Shown here: positions 13,978 to 14,841 of the stretch, one piece after another
Numbering within the stretch: the stretch's first letter is position 1
Layout of the letters: each line of letters starts with the position of its first letter
DNA from: SLAN01 sp964565375
GTDB taxonomy: Bacteria; Spirochaetota; Spirochaetia; DSM-27196; SKKC01
Direction of reading: 5' to 3'
DNA length: 14,841 nucleotides
Assembly (NCBI GenBank): GCA_964565375.1
Contig: CAZMEV010000079.1
Coordinates: 1-14,841, forward strand
Translations under genes and position numbers: made by a program
Notes under the pieces: model-generated
The model's input: the letters and a program-made list of their open reading frames with translations, nothing else
Database searches by the model: none
Told to the model about the DNA's origin: nothing

Positions 13978-14751
13978 ATGAGATTATTTGATACTCACGC
14001 CCATATCGGGTTAATAAACGAAGACCCGATTGAACAACTGATAATTGCCAAAGAAGCCAAGCAGGAAGGGGTACACGGCATTCTAAGTATCTGTAACAAT
14101 CTACACGACTTCTTCGAAGTGTACGAGAACCTGCGTACCGCCTCGAATGTCTATTTCAGTGTAGGCGTTTCTCCCTCGGAAGTGACAAATCCCGGCAAAG
14201 ACTGGGAATCGAAAATAGAAAAGGGTGCAGGGTTTGACCGCGTGGTCGCTATCGGGGAAATCGGACTCGACTATTATCGTAAGTTCGGAGATAAGGACAG
14301 CCAGATTGAACTGTTCATCCGGCAGCTTGAACTCGCCGATCGACTCGACTATCCCGTTGTCATTCACAACCGGGAGGCCGGCAGCGACGTGCTCGAAATC
14401 CTGCAGGAAAAATTACCGAGCCGTGGTGGTGTCCTGCACTGTTACAGCGAAGACTGGAATTACGCTCAACAGGCACTCGACCTGAACCTCTTTATCTCTT
14501 TCGCCGGTAACGTGACGTATCGGAATGCGCGCAACCTGCATGAGACAGCCCGAAACATGCCGATTGACCGAATGCTCGTTGAGACCGAGAGTCCTTTCAT
14601 GGTCCCGAGCGCTCATCGCGGAAAGCGCAACAAGCCGGCGTATCTCGCAGATACGGTGAAGTTCATAGCGGAACTGCGGGAAGAAGCCGTAGAGGACGTC
14701 GCTGAAGCGTTGTACAACAATAGCCTGAGGTTCTTCGGTATCGAACAGTAG
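13978..14751 (+). CDS. tatD: TatD-family metal-dependent hydrolase with altered signature residues
   Basis: TatD proteins are TIM-barrel metal hydrolases with 3'-5' exonuclease or DNA/RNA-quality roles in the cytoplasm. At 257 residues this one has normal length. Metal sites visible are H7 and H9 (DTHAHIG), E94 (GEIGLDYY), H130 (VVIHNR) and H154 (LHCYS). Two family residues differ: the usual ETDSP reads E-T-E-S-P, putting E204 where the metal-binding Asp is expected, and the usual G-x-H-P reads G-V-S-P (S65). The rest, including the loop RGKRNKP, is conserved. The ATG is preceded by a weak GGAAA. It is transcribed away from the LytM operon. E204 could still bind metal, so loss of activity is not implied, but a distinct substrate range is possible. 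Confidence 0.9.
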   Translation: MRLFDTHAHIGLINEDPIEQLIIAKEAKQEGVHGILSICNNLHDFFEVYENLRTASNVYFSVGVSPSEVTNPGKDWESKIEKGAGFDRVVAIGEIGLDYYRKFGDKDSQIELFIRQLELADRLDYPVVIHNREAGSDVLEILQEKLPSRGGVLHCYSEDWNYAQQALDLNLFISFAGNVTYRNARNLHETARNMPIDRMLVETESPFMVPSAHRGKRNKPAYLADTVKFIAELREEAVEDVAEALYNNSLRFFGIEQ

Positions 14752-14841
14752 TGTGTGGGGCTAACTGAGCATCTCTCTTAACCTGGTTACTGTCCACCAG
14801 ATTGGGGGAAACGTCCCTCTAATTCGTAGCATAGGCAGGCG
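14752..14841. other. Gene-free tail of the window
   Basis: Ninety bases after the TatD stop contain no ORF. An eight-base inverted repeat with one mismatch (AACCTGGT / ACCAGATT, loop TACTGTCC) could be the start of a hairpin, but no T-run follows, and the region continues past the window edge. Confidence 0.3.

Noticed and set aside
14752..14841. Words such as GTCCACCAGATT and GGGGGAAA reminded me of IS3-type element ends.
   Set aside because: No transposase, no inverted partner and no target duplication are inside the window; resemblance by eye of about 25 bases is not enough.

Overview
This looks like a stretch of chromosome from a spirochaete (phylum Spirochaetota), free-living rather than host-restricted judging by its moderately high GC content, estimated by eye. 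The pointers are the block rpsT - HU - lnt, an order I recall from Treponema and Borrelia; two bactofilins; and several genes that appear to start with GTG or TTG. No rRNA, tRNA, CRISPR array or complete mobile element was seen. Coding density is high, and no gene-free stretch exceeds about 270 bases.

Layout. (1) 35-2260, minus strand: a probable operon read as response regulator - small TPR protein - bactofilin - CinA/PncC-type amidase. The response regulator carries a C-terminal segment that resembles a histidine-kinase dimerisation domain without its phospho-accepting histidine. The bactofilin has its own candidate promoter, placed so that the mRNA would be leaderless. (2) 2318-3718, minus: an MFS transporter of the oxalate/formate or monocarboxylate type. 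(3) 3863-6661, minus: rpsT, HU and lnt. lnt carries a lysine/arginine-rich N-terminal tail and an in-frame 72-bp minisatellite. (4) 6833-11485, plus: a PlsC-type acyltransferase followed by two ABC half-transporters that form a BmrCD-like heterodimeric exporter with one degenerate ATPase site and an acidic domain inserted between TM1 and TM2 of the second subunit. (5) 11600-13710, minus: LytM/M23-domain membrane protein - second bactofilin - DUF327 (YaaR) protein. (6) 13978-14751, plus: a TatD-family metal-dependent hydrolase, divergent from the M23 gene across an intergenic region with a promoter candidate for each direction.

How the genes may work together. Group 5 is probably an envelope or cell-shape module in which a cytoplasmic bactofilin scaffold positions a membrane-anchored LytM protein. 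The striking point is that the LytM domain has lost all three zinc ligands, so it should be a regulator or scaffold and not an enzyme. Group 1 places the other bactofilin behind a signalling pair (receiver with dead DHp-like tail, plus a TPR module like the C-terminal module of some adenylate/guanylate cyclases). That suggests a signal-responsive cytoskeletal system. Groups 3 and 4 contain ordinary housekeeping functions (ribosome, nucleoid, lipoprotein acylation, phospholipid synthesis) and an exporter. Functions are inferred from motifs read by eye; no database search was run.
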